A DNA stretch of 64,000 nt. Source: Pseudoduganella dura. GTDB lineage: Bacteria; Pseudomonadota; Gammaproteobacteria; Burkholderiales; Burkholderiaceae_D. The stretch is taken from the NCBI RefSeq assembly GCF_009727155.1, contig NZ_WNWM01000002.1, positions 1,736,001 through 1,800,000 on the forward strand. Reading direction: 5' to 3'. The translations under genes and the position numbers were made by a program. Below are positions 15,444-23,738 of the stretch, piece by piece (positions within the stretch are counted from its first letter, which is position 1; every line of letters starts with the position of its first letter). The notes beneath the pieces were generated by a model that made no database searches, was not told the origin of the DNA, and saw only the letters and a list, made by a program, of their open reading frames with translations.

Positions 15444-16760
15444 TCAGACGATGCCGCTGCTGCTGGCGCCGGCCTTGGCCGGGCGGCGCTCGGCGGCGCC
15501 GTCACGGTAGCCGGACGAACGGTACGCGGCGACCGGGTCGGCGGCGCCGCCGGCGCGCACGCGGGCCATCGCCAGGATCGCCGACACGTCGGTGCGGTAG
15601 GCTTTCTTCAGCGTTTGCGCGGCGTTCAGCACGTCGTTCGATTCCTGGAAGGCGCGCAGCGCGTTGCGGTCCACCAGCGCGGCCTGCACGAAGGCGCGCT
15701 GCACTTCCACGGCGGAAGACATCAGGCTTTCGATCGGGTCGGTCACGTTGTGCGACTGGTCCAGCATGTAGGCCGGCGCGAAGTCGGTGGCCGCGCTCTT
15801 TGCGCGTTCCGCCGCATCGGCCAGCTCGTTGAAGACCAGGAACAGCTGGAACGGGTTGATCGAGCCGGAATCCAGGTCGTCGTCGCCGTACTTGCTGTCG
15901 TTGAAGTGGAAGCCGCCCAGCTTGCCGAATTGCGCGAGGCGCGCCACGATCATCTCGATGTTCGTGTTCGGCGCGTGGTGGCCCAGGTCGACCAGGCATT
16001 TCGCCTTCGGGCCCAGTTCCGTGGCGGCCGCGAAGCTGGTGCCCCAGTCGGCGATCACGGTGGCGTAGAACGCCGGTTCGAACAGCTTGTGTTCGATGAA
16101 CACGTTCCAGTCGGCCGGCAGCGCGCCGTAGATGTCGCGCATGCTGTCCAGGTAGCGTTCCAGCGCACCGCGCAGGTTGCTCTGGCCCGGGAAGTTGGCG
16201 CCGTCGCCCACCCACACGGTCAGCGCCTTGGAACCCAGCTTCCGGCCCAGTTCGATGCAGTCGATGTTGTGCTGCACGGCCTGCGCGCGGGCGGCGCCCG
16301 ATTGCGCCGTCAGGCTGCCGTATTTGTACGTGTGTTCCTGGCCCTGCTGGTCCTGGAAGGTGTTCGAGTTCACGGCGTCGAAGCCCAGGCCATAGCCGTC
16401 GGCCAGTTCCTTCAGCGCGGCCGGGTCGTCGGTGCGGTCCCACGGGAAGTGCAGCGACACGGCCGGCGTGGCGCGCGTGAGCTGGTTGATCACGGCGCAG
16501 TCTTCCAGCTTTTCGAACACGTTGCGCGGCTCGCCGCGGCCAGGGAAGCGGGCGAAGCGGGTTCCGCCGGTGCCGGCGCCCCAGCTCGGCACTGCCACGG
16601 CGAAGGTGCCGGCGATCGCCGTGAGCCGTTCGATGTCGACGCCGCGGCGGGCCAGGATGCCGCCCAGCGCGTCGTAGTCGGCCTGCAGCGTGGCCTGCTG
16701 CTGCGCGTTATGGTCGCCTACCAGGCCAACGTCGATTACTGCGTTCTTGATATCGGTCAT
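15444..16760 (-). CDS. rhaI: L-rhamnose isomerase (RhaI type)
   Basis: A 438-residue cytoplasmic TIM-barrel isomerase converting L-rhamnose to L-rhamnulose. It is the RhaI type found in pseudomonads and rhizobia, not the E. coli RhaA type. Segments include 'AVAVPSWGAGTGGTRFARFPG', 'VSLHFPWDRTDDP', 'NSNTFQDQQGQEHTYKYGSLT', 'VFIEHKLFEPAFY' with a metal-ligand Glu, 'CLVDLGHHAPNTNIEMIVARL' and 'GGFHFNDSKYGDDDLDSGS' with metal-binding His and Asp. An AAGGAG site precedes the ATG. It lies 84 bp downstream of rhaD on the same strand. Confidence 0.95.
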   Translation of the reverse strand: MTDIKNAVIDVGLVGDHNAQQQATLQADYDALGGILARRGVDIERLTAIAGTFAVAVPSWGAGTGGTRFARFPGRGEPRNVFEKLEDCAVINQLTRATPAVSLHFPWDRTDDPAALKELADGYGLGFDAVNSNTFQDQQGQEHTYKYGSLTAQSGAARAQAVQHNIDCIELGRKLGSKALTVWVGDGANFPGQSNLRGALERYLDSMRDIYGALPADWNVFIEHKLFEPAFYATVIADWGTSFAAATELGPKAKCLVDLGHHAPNTNIEMIVARLAQFGKLGGFHFNDSKYGDDDLDSGSINPFQLFLVFNELADAAERAKSAATDFAPAYMLDQSHNVTDPIESLMSSAVEVQRAFVQAALVDRNALRAFQESNDVLNAAQTLKKAYRTDVSAILAMARVRAGGAADPVAAYRSSGYRDGAAERRPAKAGASSSGIV

Positions 16761-16778
16761 TTCGTCTCCTTCAGTACT

Positions 16779-16802
16779 GCCGCCGCGTAGGGACGCGGCG
16801 GC
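16779..16802. promoter_or_regulatory. Strong hairpin between rhaD and rhaI
   Basis: A perfect 10-bp GC-rich stem GCCGCCGCGT / ACGCGGCGGC with a four-base loop occupies the rhaD-rhaI gap, just upstream of the rhaI ribosome-binding site. There is no T run on the minus strand, so it is more likely an mRNA stabiliser, processing site or attenuator than a terminator. Confidence 0.6.
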
Positions 16803-16844
16803 TTTCGTTTGGCTATTTATTCTACTTTGGCTGGAGCGCTGCGA

Positions 16845-18944
16845 TCAGCGGGTGAACGCACCGGCATTGCCGGCATCCACGTTGAGCACGTTGCCGGTGC
16901 TCTTGCCCGCCTTGTCGCTGGACAGGAAGTAGACGGCTTCGGCGATGTCTTCCGGCAGCACCGAGCGCTTCAGCATGCTGCGGTCGCGGTAGAAGGCTTC
17001 CACGTCGCCTTCCTCGATCTTGTTCGACTGGGCGCGTTCCTGCTTCCACTTGCCGTCCCAGATCTTCGAGCCCTTGATCACGGCGTCCGGGTTGACCACG
17101 TTGACGCGGATGCCCAGCGGCGCGCCTTCCAGCGCCACGCAGCGCGCCAGGTGGATCTCGGCGGCTTTCGCGGTGCAGTAGGCCGATGCGCCGGCCGATG
17201 CGACCAGGCCGTTCTTCGAGGCGACGAACACCATGCTGCCGCCCAGCTTCTGCGTCTTCATCATGCGGAAGGCGGCGCGGCTGGCCAGGAAGTAGCCCTT
17301 GACGAGGATATCCTGGTTACGGTCCCACACTTCGACCGTGGTGTCTTCCAGCGGTGCCGAGGAGGCGATGCCGGCGTTCGAGATCAGCAGGTCCACGCCG
17401 CCGAAGCGCAGCGCGGCCTCGGTGAACACGGCTTCCACCTGCTCTTCGCTGGTGATGTTGCCGGTGATCGTGGCCACGTTGTCCTTGCCGGCCACTTTCG
17501 CCAGCGCCGCCTTGGCTTCTTCCAGCGCGCCGCCGTCGATGTCGGTCAGCAGCACGCAGGCGCCTTCGGACAGCAGCTGCTTCGCCACCGCCTGGCCGAT
17601 GCCGCCGGCGCCGCCGGTCACGACCGCGATGCGGCCGGCCAGGCTTTTCGGTTTCGGCATGCGCTGCAGCTTTGCTTCTTCCAGCAGCCAGTATTCGATG
17701 TCGAACGCTTCCTGCTCCGGCAGGCCCACGTAGGTGTCCACGCCGTTCGCGCCGCGCATCACATTGATCGCGTTGACATAGAACTCGCCGGCGATGCGCG
17801 CGGTGGCCTTGTCTTTCGCGAACGACAGCATGCCCACGCCCGGGATCAGGTAGATGATCGGGTTGGCGTCGCGCACCGCCGGGCTGTTGTCGCGCTTGCA
17901 GCGCTCATGGTAAGCCTTGTAGTCGTTGCGGTAGGCTTCCAGGCTGTCGTCCAGGCTGGCGGCCACGGCATCGAAGTTCGGATTGGCCGGGTCGAAGTCG
18001 ACGACGAACGGGCGGATCTTGGTGCGCAGGAAGTGGTCCGGGCAGGACGTGCCCAGCGCTGCCAGCGGCGCCAGGTCGGCGCTGTTGACGAATTCCAGCA
18101 CGGTGTCGGAATCGTCGAAGTGGCCCAGCTTGTATTCGGTCTTGCTGATCTTGCCGCGCAGCAGGGGCATCAGTTTCGCGGCGAACGCGGCGCGCTCTTC
18201 GGCCGGCAGCGATTGCCCTGCCTGGCCACCGAACACCGGCTGGGCGATGTTCGCTTCCAGCCATTCCTCGGCGCGCTTGATGATCGCCAGCGTGGTTTCG
18301 TACGCTTCCTTGGCGGTATCGCCCCAGGTGAACAGGCCGTGGCCTTCGAGGATGATGCCCTTCAGGTGCGGCTGCTCGGTGGACAGCTTTTCCAGGTCCA
18401 GCCCCAGGTCGAAGCCCGGGCGCTTCCATGGCAGCCAGCCCAGCACGCCTTCGAAGATCTTTTCCGTCAGCGCGCGGCTGTTGGCCGTGGCGGCGATCGC
18501 GATCAGCGAATCCGGGTGCATGTGGTCGACGTGCTTTTTGTTGATGTAGGCATGCAGCGGGGTGTCGATCGAGGCGGCGCGCGGGTTCAGGTTGAACGTG
18601 GCGTGCGGCAGGTAGGCCACCATCTCGTCTTCGTGCTCCAGGCCGCGGTAACGCTTCTTCAGCGCGTGCAGCTTGTCCAGGTAGAGGGTCGAGAAGCCGT
18701 CCAGCTTGATGCTGCCCAGGTCGCCGCCCGAACCCTTCACCCACAGGACCTCGACCTCTTCACCCGTCAGCGGGTCTTCCATCACCACCTTCGCGGACGT
18801 GTTGCCGCCGCCGAAGTTGGTGATGCGCAGGTCCGAGCCCAGCAGGTTGGAGCGGTACAGCAGCAGCTCCGGTTCGCTCATCGTCGAGGCCTTCTCGTCG
18901 TCCCAGAGCGACGTGATGGGCTGTTTCTGCTTCGGTTGGTTCAT
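16845..18944 (-). CDS. rhaD: Bifunctional rhamnulose-1-phosphate aldolase / L-lactaldehyde dehydrogenase
   Basis: A 699-residue fusion that splits L-rhamnulose 1-phosphate into dihydroxyacetone phosphate and L-lactaldehyde, then oxidises the lactaldehyde to lactate. The N-terminal class II aldolase domain (about 30-270) shows 'NFGGGNTSAKV' and zinc-ligand histidines in 'KKHVDHMHPDS' near 140 and 'EGHGLFTWG' near 200. The C-terminal short-chain dehydrogenase domain (about 435-695) has 'TGGAGGIG' near 442, 'SNAGIASS' and 'YCTAK' near 590. The start at 18944 follows a GGAG site; upstream in-frame residues are not conserved-looking. It is divergent from rhaR and co-directional with rhaI, like the rhizobial rhaDI unit. 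Confidence 0.95.
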   Translation of the reverse strand: MNQPKQKQPITSLWDDEKASTMSEPELLLYRSNLLGSDLRITNFGGGNTSAKVVMEDPLTGEEVEVLWVKGSGGDLGSIKLDGFSTLYLDKLHALKKRYRGLEHEDEMVAYLPHATFNLNPRAASIDTPLHAYINKKHVDHMHPDSLIAIAATANSRALTEKIFEGVLGWLPWKRPGFDLGLDLEKLSTEQPHLKGIILEGHGLFTWGDTAKEAYETTLAIIKRAEEWLEANIAQPVFGGQAGQSLPAEERAAFAAKLMPLLRGKISKTEYKLGHFDDSDTVLEFVNSADLAPLAALGTSCPDHFLRTKIRPFVVDFDPANPNFDAVAASLDDSLEAYRNDYKAYHERCKRDNSPAVRDANPIIYLIPGVGMLSFAKDKATARIAGEFYVNAINVMRGANGVDTYVGLPEQEAFDIEYWLLEEAKLQRMPKPKSLAGRIAVVTGGAGGIGQAVAKQLLSEGACVLLTDIDGGALEEAKAALAKVAGKDNVATITGNITSEEQVEAVFTEAALRFGGVDLLISNAGIASSAPLEDTTVEVWDRNQDILVKGYFLASRAAFRMMKTQKLGGSMVFVASKNGLVASAGASAYCTAKAAEIHLARCVALEGAPLGIRVNVVNPDAVIKGSKIWDGKWKQERAQSNKIEEGDVEAFYRDRSMLKRSVLPEDIAEAVYFLSSDKAGKSTGNVLNVDAGNAGAFTR

Positions 18945-19021
18945 GTGGTCTCCATCGTTGATTTGCATTCGGTTTTGCCCCGCTTCGGCTGCAATGAATC
19001 GCCTTTGGAGCAAGCGGAGTC

Positions 19022-19051
19022 AGTAGAAATCAGAGCCCGCGGGGGTGTCAA
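19022..19051 (-). promoter_or_regulatory. Candidate sigma-70 promoter of rhaDI
   Basis: On the minus strand a perfect -35 TTGACA (19051-19046) is separated by 18 bp from -10 TCTACT (19027-19022, four of six matches). Transcription would begin about 70 bp upstream of the rhaD ATG. Confidence 0.55.
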
Positions 19052-19086
19052 TGCACAAGCGCTCAACATCGTGACCAAGAATGAAT

Positions 19087-19113
19087 TAATCATTTACTTG
19101 AGCGAAATGATTA
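19087..19113. promoter_or_regulatory. Candidate RhaR operator: inverted repeat TAATCATTT-N9-AAATGATTA
   Basis: Two perfect 9-bp arms at 19087-19095 and 19105-19113 are separated by nine bases. A third half-site-like AATGAATTA begins at 19080. The element lies upstream of both divergent promoters. DeoR-family repressors commonly bind repeated half-sites in such gaps, so RhaR is the natural candidate ligand, by inference. Confidence 0.5.
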
Positions 19114-19177
19114 GAACGTGACGCAACGGTTTCACAGAAAATCACATAATTGATCGCAGGGTGATTGACCGGATGGT

Positions 19178-19206
19178 TTGAAAGGGGGTAGCCTTGCCCT
19201 TAATAA
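19178..19206 (+). promoter_or_regulatory. Possible promoter of the rhaRSTPQK operon
   Basis: TTGAAA (19178-19183) lies 17 bp from TAATAA (19201-19206), 55 bp upstream of the rhaR start. The -10 match is poor, so this is tentative. Confidence 0.35.
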
Positions 19207-19261
19207 ATAGACCACTCACGGCACCCCGCTGCGAAGTAGGATCACACAAGGAGACGGAAAC

Positions 19262-20128
19262 ATGGTGAATCACAAGCGCCGTAAACGTTTGCTCAAGCTG
19301 CTCGCCGAGCACCACACCGCCAGCGTTCCCCAGCTGGTCGAATGGCTGAGCGCCTCCCCCGCCACCGTGCGCCGGGACATTTCCTGGCTGGCTGCGCGCA
19401 ACCTGCTCACCCGCACCCGCGGCGGCGCGGCGAACCTGGCCCAGAAGAAGCGCAACCTCACGCTGACGAGCGAGACTTTCGACCACAACATCCAGTGCTT
19501 CGCCGACCGCAAGCGCGCCATCGCCCGCTACGCGGCCGGCATGTGCGAGGAAGGCGAAACGATCGTCATCAATGGCGGCACCACCACGTTCATGATGGCG
19601 GACTTCCTGGTCGACAAGCACCTGAAGATCCTGACCAATTCGTTCCTGATGGCCGAGCGCCTGCTGGTGTCGTCGGAAAACGAAGTGATCCTGCCTGGCG
19701 GCAAGGTGTACCGTGAGCAGAACGTGATTCTTTCGCCGTTCGACAACGATATCACGCAGCACCACTACGCGGCCAAGATGTTCATGAGCGTCTACGGGTT
19801 GTCGCTGCTGGGCCTGATGGAAGCCGACCCGCTGCTGATCCAGGCCGAGAAGCGCCTGATCGGCCAGGCCGAGGAACTGATCGTGCTGGCGGACAGCTCC
19901 AAGTTCGCCAAGAAGGCCGGCCTGATCCTGTGCGGCCTCGACCGCGTTTCCTGCGTGATCACCGATACCTATGCCTCCGATGCCGCCGTCCAGCTGCTCG
20001 AGCAATCCGGCGTGAAGGTGGTGACCGTGGCGCCGGAAGCGGTGCCGCCCCAGCTCGGGTCGCTGCAATTCTCGCACGGGTTCGACTTCCCGGCTTCATC
20101 GCTGTTCCATCCGGAGGCTGCACATTGA
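19262..20128 (+). CDS. rhaR: DeoR-family transcriptional regulator of rhamnose use
   Basis: A 288-residue DNA-binding regulator. The N-terminal winged helix (about 5-58) reads 'RRKRLLKLLAEHHTASVPQL' then 'ATVRRDISWLAARNLLTRTRGGA', the standard DeoR pattern. The C-terminal effector domain (about 80-265) has 'ILTNSFLMAERLL', 'ILPGGKVYRE' and 'ELIVLADSSKFAKKAGLI'. Such domains sense phosphorylated sugars, so rhamnulose 1-phosphate or a related intermediate is a plausible ligand. A GGAGAC site precedes ATG 19262. Its stop overlaps the TTG start of rhaS, so it is the first gene of the transport operon. The rhizobial counterpart is a repressor; that sign is inferred here. Confidence 0.9.
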   Translation: MVNHKRRKRLLKLLAEHHTASVPQLVEWLSASPATVRRDISWLAARNLLTRTRGGAANLAQKKRNLTLTSETFDHNIQCFADRKRAIARYAAGMCEEGETIVINGGTTTFMMADFLVDKHLKILTNSFLMAERLLVSSENEVILPGGKVYREQNVILSPFDNDITQHHYAAKMFMSVYGLSLLGLMEADPLLIQAEKRLIGQAEELIVLADSSKFAKKAGLILCGLDRVSCVITDTYASDAAVQLLEQSGVKVVTVAPEAVPPQLGSLQFSHGFDFPASSLFHPEAAH

Positions 20129-21174
20129 AACGCAAGACTTTTATCCTCGCAGCGCTGGCTGCCGCGGTCTCGATGACCGGCATGACCGGCTGCGGCCAGA
20201 AAAGCGACCAGCCGGCAGCCGGCGCGAACGGTGAGAAAATCCAGGGTCAGAAAATTCGTATTGCGATGGTCGTGAAAAGCCTGGGCAACGGCTTCTTCGA
20301 TGCCGCCCACACGGGCGCCAAGGAAGCGGCCGCGCAGCTGAAGGACGTGGAAATCATCTATACGGGCCCCACCACGCCTTCGGCCGAGGGCCAGATCGAG
20401 ATCGTCAATTCGCTGATCAGCCAGAAGGTCGATGCCATCGTCATCTCGGCCAACGATCCGAACGCGCTGGTGCCGATCGCCAAGAAGGCCATGCAGCGCG
20501 GCATCAAGGTGGTGTCGTTCGACAGCGGCCTGGCGCAGGAAGGCCGGCTGATGCAGCTGAACCCGTCCAACGCCGAACTGATCGCCCGCAAGCAGCTGCA
20601 GATGGCGGCCGATTCGATCGGCGGCGCCGGCGAGATCGCCATCCTGTCCGCCTCGGCGCAGGCCACGAACCAGAACATCTGGATCGACGTGATGAAGTCG
20701 CAGCTGAACGGGCCGGAATTCTCGAAGCTCAAGCTGGTGGCCACCACCTACGGCGACGACCAGTCCGACAAGAGCTACCGCGAGGCGATCGGCCTGCTGC
20801 GCAGCTACCCGAACCTGAAGGCGATCATCGCTCCCACCACCGTGGGCATCGTGGCGGCATCGAAGGCCATCGTCGACGAGAACGTGGTGGGCAAGGTGTT
20901 CGTCACCGGCCTGGGCCTGCCTTCCGAAATGGCCGGCCACGTGAAGAGCGGCGCGGTCAAGGAATTCGCGATCTGGAATCCGATCGACCTGGGGTATGCG
21001 GCCACCTACGCGGCCTACGACTTCGTCAAGGGCGCGGCGGATGCGAAAGCGGGCGGCAAGTTCGCCGCCGGCCGGATGGGCACCATCGCGATCGACGCGA
21101 AAGGCGAGGCCGCGATGGCCGAACCGTTCACGTACAACCGCGGCAACGTTGATCAATTCGCCAAGATTTTCTAA
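20125..21174 (+). CDS. rhaS: Rhamnose ABC transporter, substrate-binding lipoprotein
   Basis: A 349-residue periplasmic sugar-binding protein of the RbsB family. The start is TTG at 20125, overlapping the rhaR stop and preceded by GGAGG at an ideal distance; no ATG gives the signal peptide. The lipobox 'MTGC' puts the lipidated Cys at residue 23. The mature part has 'IAMVVKSLGNGFFDAAHTGA', 'SQKVDAIVISANDPNALVPI', 'VVSFDSGLAQEG' and 'VFVTGLGLPSEMAGHVKSGA', typical of rhamnose-binding RhaS proteins. It delivers rhamnose to RhaPQ-RhaT. Confidence 0.93.
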   Translation: MKRKTFILAALAAAVSMTGMTGCGQKSDQPAAGANGEKIQGQKIRIAMVVKSLGNGFFDAAHTGAKEAAAQLKDVEIIYTGPTTPSAEGQIEIVNSLISQKVDAIVISANDPNALVPIAKKAMQRGIKVVSFDSGLAQEGRLMQLNPSNAELIARKQLQMAADSIGGAGEIAILSASAQATNQNIWIDVMKSQLNGPEFSKLKLVATTYGDDQSDKSYREAIGLLRSYPNLKAIIAPTTVGIVAASKAIVDENVVGKVFVTGLGLPSEMAGHVKSGAVKEFAIWNPIDLGYAATYAAYDFVKGAADAKAGGKFAAGRMGTIAIDAKGEAAMAEPFTYNRGNVDQFAKIF

Positions 21175-21177
21175 GCC

Positions 21178-22728
21178 ATGCAACAGACAACGAACACACC
21201 TGCCGGGAGTGCCATCCCGGCGGGCGAGGCCGTGCTACGCCTCGAAGGCATCTGCAAGCGGTTCGGTGGCGTGACCGCGCTCAACAAGATGTCGCTCACG
21301 GTGCGCGCCGGCGAGGTGATGGCCTTGCTGGGCGAGAACGGCGCCGGCAAGTCCACCCTGGTGAAAACGCTGACCGGCATCTACCAGCCGGACGAAGGCA
21401 CCATCACGCTGGGCGGCGAAGCCGTATCGTTCGCCAACGCGCAGGATGCGATGCGCGTGGGGATCACCGCGGTGCACCAGGAAAGCGTGATGTTCGACGA
21501 GCTCACCGTGGCCGAGAACATCTACGTGGGGCGCCAGCCGCAAAAGGGCGGCCGGATCGACTGGAGCCGCATCGAGCACGAGGCCGAGCAGCTGTTCGCG
21601 CGCCTCGAAGTGCCGCTGCCGGTGCGCACGAAAGTGAAGGACCTGTCGGTGGCCCAGCGCCACTTCGTGGAAATCGCCCGGGCGCTGTCGCAGGATGCCC
21701 GCGTGGTGATCCTCGATGAACCGACCGCCGCCCTCTCGCAGCGCGAGATCGGCGAGCTGTACCGCATCATCAACCAGCTGAAGGCGGCCGGCACGGCCAT
21801 CATCTTCATCACCCACAAGTTCGACGAGATCTACGCCGTGGCCGACCGCTACACGGTGCTGCGCGACGGGCAGTACATCACCGAAGGCGTGCTGGCCGAC
21901 ATCACCGAAGGCGAGCTGGTCTCGCTGATGGTGGGCCGCGCCGTGAGCCAGGCTTACCCGAAGGCGGATGTGACGCCGGGCGCCACGCTGCTCGAAGTGA
22001 AGGACTTCTGCCACCCGACCGAATTCCAGGACGTCAGCTTCTCGCTGCGAAAAGGCGAGATCCTGGGCTTCTACGGCCTGGTCGGCGCCGGCCGCTCCGA
22101 GGTGATGCAGGCGATCTTCGGCCTCACGAAACCTTCGCGCGGCACCGTGACGATCGACGGCAAGCCCGTGAACATCGGCTGCGCGGCCGACGGCATCGCC
22201 CATGGCATCGCCTACGTGCCGGAAGACCGCCAGCACCAGGGCGCGCACCTGTCGCTGCCGATCCTGCACAACATCACGCTGCCGATCCTGGACAAGATGG
22301 GCTGGTTCCTGCGCGGCGGCAAGGCAAAGCGTGAATCGCTGGCCGTGGCGCGGCTGTACAGCGAGCAGCTCGAACTGAAGGCGCACCACCTGCGCCAGAA
22401 CGTTTCCGAACTCTCCGGCGGCAACCAGCAGAAGGTGGTGCTGGGCAAGTGGCTGGCCACGAATCCGAAAGTGATCATCCTCGACGAACCCACGAAGGGC
22501 ATCGACATCGGTTCGAAGGCGGCGGTGCACCGCTTCGTCGGCGAGCTGGTGAGGCAGGGATTGTCGGTGATCCTCGTGTCGTCCGAACTACCGGAAGTGC
22601 TGGGCCTGTCGGACCGCATCGTGGTGATGCACCAGGGCCGCGTGGAGCGCGAATTCTCGCGCCTCGAAGCGACCCCGGAAAACGTGTGCGCGGCCGCCTC
22701 GGGTGCCGTGCTGGAGGAAGCGGCGTGA
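21178..22728 (+). CDS. rhaT: Rhamnose ABC transporter, ATP-binding protein (two ATPase domains)
   Basis: A 516-residue cytoplasmic ATPase powering rhamnose import. Domain 1 (about 20-255) has Walker A 'GENGAGKST', the Q-loop 'AVHQESVMFDEL', the signature 'LSVAQRHFVEIARAL' and Walker B 'VVILDEPTAAL'. Domain 2 (about 270-510) has a degenerate Walker A 'GLVGAGRSEV', signature 'LSGGNQQKVVLGKWLA' and 'VIILDEPTKGID'. This asymmetry is normal for RbsA-type sugar transporters. It starts three bases after the rhaS stop codon. Despite the shared name it is unrelated to the E. coli rhamnose-proton symporter RhaT. Confidence 0.94.
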   Translation: MQQTTNTPAGSAIPAGEAVLRLEGICKRFGGVTALNKMSLTVRAGEVMALLGENGAGKSTLVKTLTGIYQPDEGTITLGGEAVSFANAQDAMRVGITAVHQESVMFDELTVAENIYVGRQPQKGGRIDWSRIEHEAEQLFARLEVPLPVRTKVKDLSVAQRHFVEIARALSQDARVVILDEPTAALSQREIGELYRIINQLKAAGTAIIFITHKFDEIYAVADRYTVLRDGQYITEGVLADITEGELVSLMVGRAVSQAYPKADVTPGATLLEVKDFCHPTEFQDVSFSLRKGEILGFYGLVGAGRSEVMQAIFGLTKPSRGTVTIDGKPVNIGCAADGIAHGIAYVPEDRQHQGAHLSLPILHNITLPILDKMGWFLRGGKAKRESLAVARLYSEQLELKAHHLRQNVSELSGGNQQKVVLGKWLATNPKVIILDEPTKGIDIGSKAAVHRFVGELVRQGLSVILVSSELPEVLGLSDRIVVMHQGRVEREFSRLEATPENVCAAASGAVLEEAA

Positions 22729-23738
22729 ACGCATTCAATCTGAAGTCAATGAAACGCGAACTGCTGCTGGCCGGGTCGATCGTGGTGCTGATCGTCGGCG
22801 TGGGCCTGCGCGCGCCGGTGTTCGTCACCGGTGCGAGCCTGGCCAACCTGCTGACGGACAGCACCCTGCTGATCATGCTGGCGCTGGCGCAGATGCTGGT
22901 CATCGTCACGCGCGGGGTCGACCTTTCCGTGGCGTCGAACCTGGCACTGTCGGGCATGGCGGCCGCCCTGCTCGCGGCGCACAACCCGGGCCTGCCGCTG
23001 CCGGCCATCGTGCTGGCCGCCGCGGCGCTGGGCCTCGTGCTGGGACTCGTCAACGGCTACCTGATCGGCTACCTGGACCTGCCGGCGATCGTCGTCACGC
23101 TGGGCACGATGAGCGTGTACCGCGGGCTGGTGTTCGTGCTGTCCGGCGGCGCATGGGTGTCGTCGCACCAGATGCCGGCCGACTTCATCGCCTTCCCGCT
23201 GGCGCGCCTGCTGGGCGTGACGCACCTGGTGTGGATCGCCGCGCTGGCCGTGCTGGCGGCATGGTACCTGGCTGGCCACAGCCGCTTCGGCCGTGACCTG
23301 TTCGCGATCGGCAACGCGCCTTCGAGCGCCCGCTATGTGGGCATCCCGATGGCGAAGCGCCTGCTGTGGACCTACGGGATTTCCGGCCTGGTGGCCGGCC
23401 TGTGCGGCTACCTGTGGGTGGCACGCTACGCGGTGGCCTACACCGAGATCGCCTACGGCTTCGAATTCACCGTGATCGCCGCATGCGTGATCGGCGGCAT
23501 CAACATCGCCGGCGGCACGGGCTCCGTGTTCGGCGCCGTGCTGGGCGCGCTGTTCCTGGCCGTGATCGGCAACGCGCTGCCGGTGGTGAAGGTATCGCCG
23601 TTCTGGCAAAGCGCGCTGACCGGCGCCGTGATCCTGGTCGCCGTGCTGATCAACGCCCGCGACCGCAAGAAGGAAGGCCGGCAGATCCTGCCGCTGCACC
23701 TCGACAACCATCACTCGCCAGTCCGGAGTGCCGCGTGA
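22725..23738 (+). CDS. rhaP: Rhamnose ABC transporter, permease subunit 1
   Basis: A 337-residue inner-membrane protein with about ten hydrophobic segments. It starts with GTG at 22725 in a GTGA overlap with the rhaT stop, with GGAGGAAG upstream. Typical RbsC-family segments are visible: 'LLIMLALAQMLVIVTRGVDLSVASNLALSGM', 'LDLPAIVVTLGTMSVYRGLVFVLSGG', 'FAIGNAPSSARYVGIP' and 'VIAACVIGGINIAGGTGSVFGAVLGALF'. With RhaQ it should form the heterodimeric rhamnose channel. Confidence 0.92.
   Translation: MNAFNLKSMKRELLLAGSIVVLIVGVGLRAPVFVTGASLANLLTDSTLLIMLALAQMLVIVTRGVDLSVASNLALSGMAAALLAAHNPGLPLPAIVLAAAALGLVLGLVNGYLIGYLDLPAIVVTLGTMSVYRGLVFVLSGGAWVSSHQMPADFIAFPLARLLGVTHLVWIAALAVLAAWYLAGHSRFGRDLFAIGNAPSSARYVGIPMAKRLLWTYGISGLVAGLCGYLWVARYAVAYTEIAYGFEFTVIAACVIGGINIAGGTGSVFGAVLGALFLAVIGNALPVVKVSPFWQSALTGAVILVAVLINARDRKKEGRQILPLHLDNHHSPVRSAA

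Larger units (their letters stand above)
18945..19261. other. Divergent rhaD / rhaR promoter region
   Basis: This 317-bp gap has no gene. It is more AT-rich than its surroundings and holds the candidate rhaD promoter, the inverted repeat at 19087-19113 and a possible rhaR promoter. Confidence 0.8.
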
